From Pirellulales bacterium (GTDB taxonomy: Bacteria > Planctomycetota > Planctomycetia > Pirellulales > JADZDJ01): a stretch of 33,494 nt of DNA. Below, piece after piece: positions 32,346 through 33,494 of the stretch. The stretch spans positions 1-33,494 of the forward strand of contig JADZDJ010000056.1 of NCBI GenBank assembly GCA_020851115.1, given 5' to 3'. A model generated the notes under the pieces. The model did no database searches. It saw only the letters and a list, made by a program, of their open reading frames with translations, and was not told the origin of the DNA. Position 1 is the stretch's first letter. Every line of letters starts with the position of its first letter. The position numbers were made by a program, and so were the translations under genes.

Positions 32346-32378
32346 ATGGTGCATCATCTCTCGATGATGTTCCACCAT
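32346..32378. repeat. 13-bp hairpin upstream of the 23S gene
   Basis: ATGGTG plus CATCATC (32346-32358) pairs with GATGATG and CACCAT (32363-32369 and 32373-32378) around a TCTC loop, with three unpaired bases on one side. No T-run follows on either strand, so it is not a standard terminator. Confidence 0.55.
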
Positions 32379-32477
32379 GTTCTCCAAGGCTCTTAGAGCA
32401 TCGATTGAGACTGTGTTGCGGCAGCAAGCGCTGAAGCAATGCGGGAAATTTCGATGATTCTGGAAAAATACGTTACT

Positions 32478-32483
32478 TATACT
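32478..32483 (+). promoter_or_regulatory. Candidate -10 box for 23S rRNA transcription
   Basis: TATACT (5 of 6 matches to TATAAT), about 130 bases before the mature 23S 5' end. No good -35 box at 16-18 bases. Inferred from position. Confidence 0.3.
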
Positions 32484-32484
32484 T

Positions 32485-32521
32485 GGTCACGGGGCCGGCG
32501 CGCTTGCCGGCGATGGTGACC
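32485..32521 (+). promoter_or_regulatory. Hairpin in the 23S rRNA leader
   Basis: GGTCAC (32485-32490) pairs with GTGACC (32516-32521). Inside, GCCGGC (32494-32499) pairs with GCCGGC (32506-32511) around GCGCTT. If the -10 box at 32478 is used, this is near the transcript's 5' end and may stabilise or direct processing of the precursor. Confidence 0.45.
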
Positions 32522-32613
32522 TGAGGATCCAGTAGCGGCCACAAGAAATTGCTCGCACTCCAAGCTGGTTCGATCTTCGGATTGAGGCAGCCCAGAGAGC
32601 GTTCGATTTAGGT

Positions 32614-33494
32614 GGTCAAGCTACTAAGGGCACATGGGGGATGTCTTGGCGTTAGGAGGCTTTGAAGGGCGTGGAAGACTGCGATAAGCCCGGGGGAACT
32701 GTCAAACGAGTGTTGATCCCGGGATTCCCGAACTGGCACATACCGAATCCATAGGTATGCTGCAGCGAACGCGGTGAACTGAAACATCTCATTAACCGCA
32801 GGAAAAGAAAGAAACCTCGATTTCCTCAGTAGCGGCGAGCGAACGGGAACATAGCCCAAACCGCGGTGGTTTTCCTCCGCGGGGTTGTAGGGCTTCTCAC
32901 ATGGGAGTTACCAAACAAGCGGTTAGCTGAATCTTCTGGAAAGTTGAACCATAGACGGTGACAGTCCGGTAAGCGAAAGCTGCTTGTCTCCCGAGAAGTA
33001 CCTGAGTAGGTCGAGTCACGTGGAACCTCGACTGAATCTACGGGGACCATCCCGTAAGGCTAAATACTCCCTAACGACCGATAGTGAACTCAGTAGGGCG
33101 ACTGAAAGATGGGAAGAACCCCTGCTAGGGGAGGATAGTGAACCTGAAACCATGTGCCTACAAGCGGTCGGAGGACTATGCCCGCTTCGGCGGGAATGTC
33201 TGACGGCGTGCCTTTTGCATAATGATCCGGCGAGTTGTCGTTAACGGCAAGGTTAAGGCTTTTAGGGCTGTAACCGTAGGGAAACCGAGTCTGAATAGGG
33301 CGAATAAGTCGTTAGTGGCAGACGCGAAACTGCACGAACTACCCATGAGCAGGCTGAATCTCGGGTTATACCGAGTGGAGGGCCGAACCCGTCTGGGTTG
33401 AAAACCGGTGGGATGACTTGTGGGGAGGAGTGAAAGTCTAATCAAGCGCAGAGATAGCTCGTTCTCTCCGAAATAGCTTTAGGGCTAGCCTTGA
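32614..33494 (+). rRNA. 23S ribosomal RNA, 5' part (partial)
   Basis: The sequence aligns by eye to the first roughly 830 bases of E. coli 23S rRNA. Landmarks in order are GGTCAAGCTACTAAGGG (5' end), GGGGGATGTCTTGGC, GGGGGAACTG, GAACTGAAACATCTCATTA, CCTCAGTAGCGGCGAGCGAA, GGACCATCCCGTAAGGCTAA, ACCGATAGTGAACTCAGTA, AACCTGAAACCATGTGCCTA, GGAAACCGAGTCTGAATAGG and GGATGACTTGTGG. It leaves the window within domain II. No intron or large insert is seen in this part. No 16S gene, tRNA or spacer lies within at least 1 kb upstream. The 5' end is set by comparison, accurate to a few bases. Confidence 0.97.

Larger units (their letters stand above)
31561..32484. other. Long stretch without a supported gene, upstream of 23S rRNA
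   Basis: About 920 bases with no recognisable protein, tRNA or 16S rRNA. A 53-codon plus-strand frame (31607-31768, with a CRSC...C pattern) and a minus-strand frame (32094-32378) are open but show no known motif. The strong hairpin at 32346-32378 is listed separately. Confidence 0.4.

Noticed and set aside
32094-32378. Minus-strand frame starting MVEHHREMMHHPVLFFYKMP
   Set aside because: Its start falls within a strong hairpin, and I see no family motif; it could be a remnant, but this cannot be supported.
1-33494. CRISPR arrays, insertion sequences, phage genes or tRNA genes
   Set aside because: No regularly spaced repeats, transposase motifs, phage proteins or tRNA T-arm signatures were seen.

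Overview
The window looks like chromosomal DNA from a planctomycete, probably of the order Pirellulales. The evidence is the GC-rich sequence with mostly weak Shine-Dalgarno sites, several protein types seen mainly in that phylum (a secreted ThuA-like start with a GDEEYRSE motif, a PFxPF-type small protein, an FRLRTL-type membrane protein, and a proline-rich single-pass protein with a conserved C-terminal domain), and a 23S rRNA gene with no 16S gene upstream. The phylum call is inference from protein style, not from a search.

Layout, left to right. The 5' part of a secreted ThuA-like protein runs off the left edge on the minus strand. It is followed by purB, a small planctomycete-type protein, and glnE. 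glnE converges on a minus-strand pair encoding a PII signal protein and a [2Fe-2S] ferredoxin, so nitrogen sensing (PII) and glutamine synthetase adenylylation (GlnE) lie side by side. Next on the plus strand are a zinc-ribbon, proline-rich, membrane-anchored protein, a family 4 glycosyltransferase and a nucleoside hydrolase. A minus-strand SDR dehydrogenase and PfkB kinase flank about 1 kb without a protein gene. That gap holds a strongly structured, terminator-ended RNA candidate (about 13161-13380), the best candidate here for something undescribed. The ribosomal pair rpmI-rplT follows without infC.

The middle carries a halogenase-like FAD oxidoreductase with a good promoter. After it comes a divergent efflux locus: a TetR regulator facing an RND adaptor-permease operon, with a perfect 18-bp palindrome overlapping the proposed -35 box. 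The next operon encodes a four-segment membrane protein, apparently translated from a leaderless message, and two tandem P-loop GTPases that resemble paired bacterial dynamin-like proteins. The second GTPase carries an in-frame insert containing a heptamer repeat next to its switch II motif. The operon ends in a clear intrinsic terminator.

The right part holds a membrane-anchored hypothetical protein, a tpx and sugar-lactone-oxidase pair (a peroxidase beside a likely hydrogen peroxide producer), and another proline/alanine-rich membrane-anchored protein. About 1 kb of apparently non-coding DNA with two strong hairpins follows. The window ends inside the 23S rRNA gene, after about 880 nt of its 5' part.
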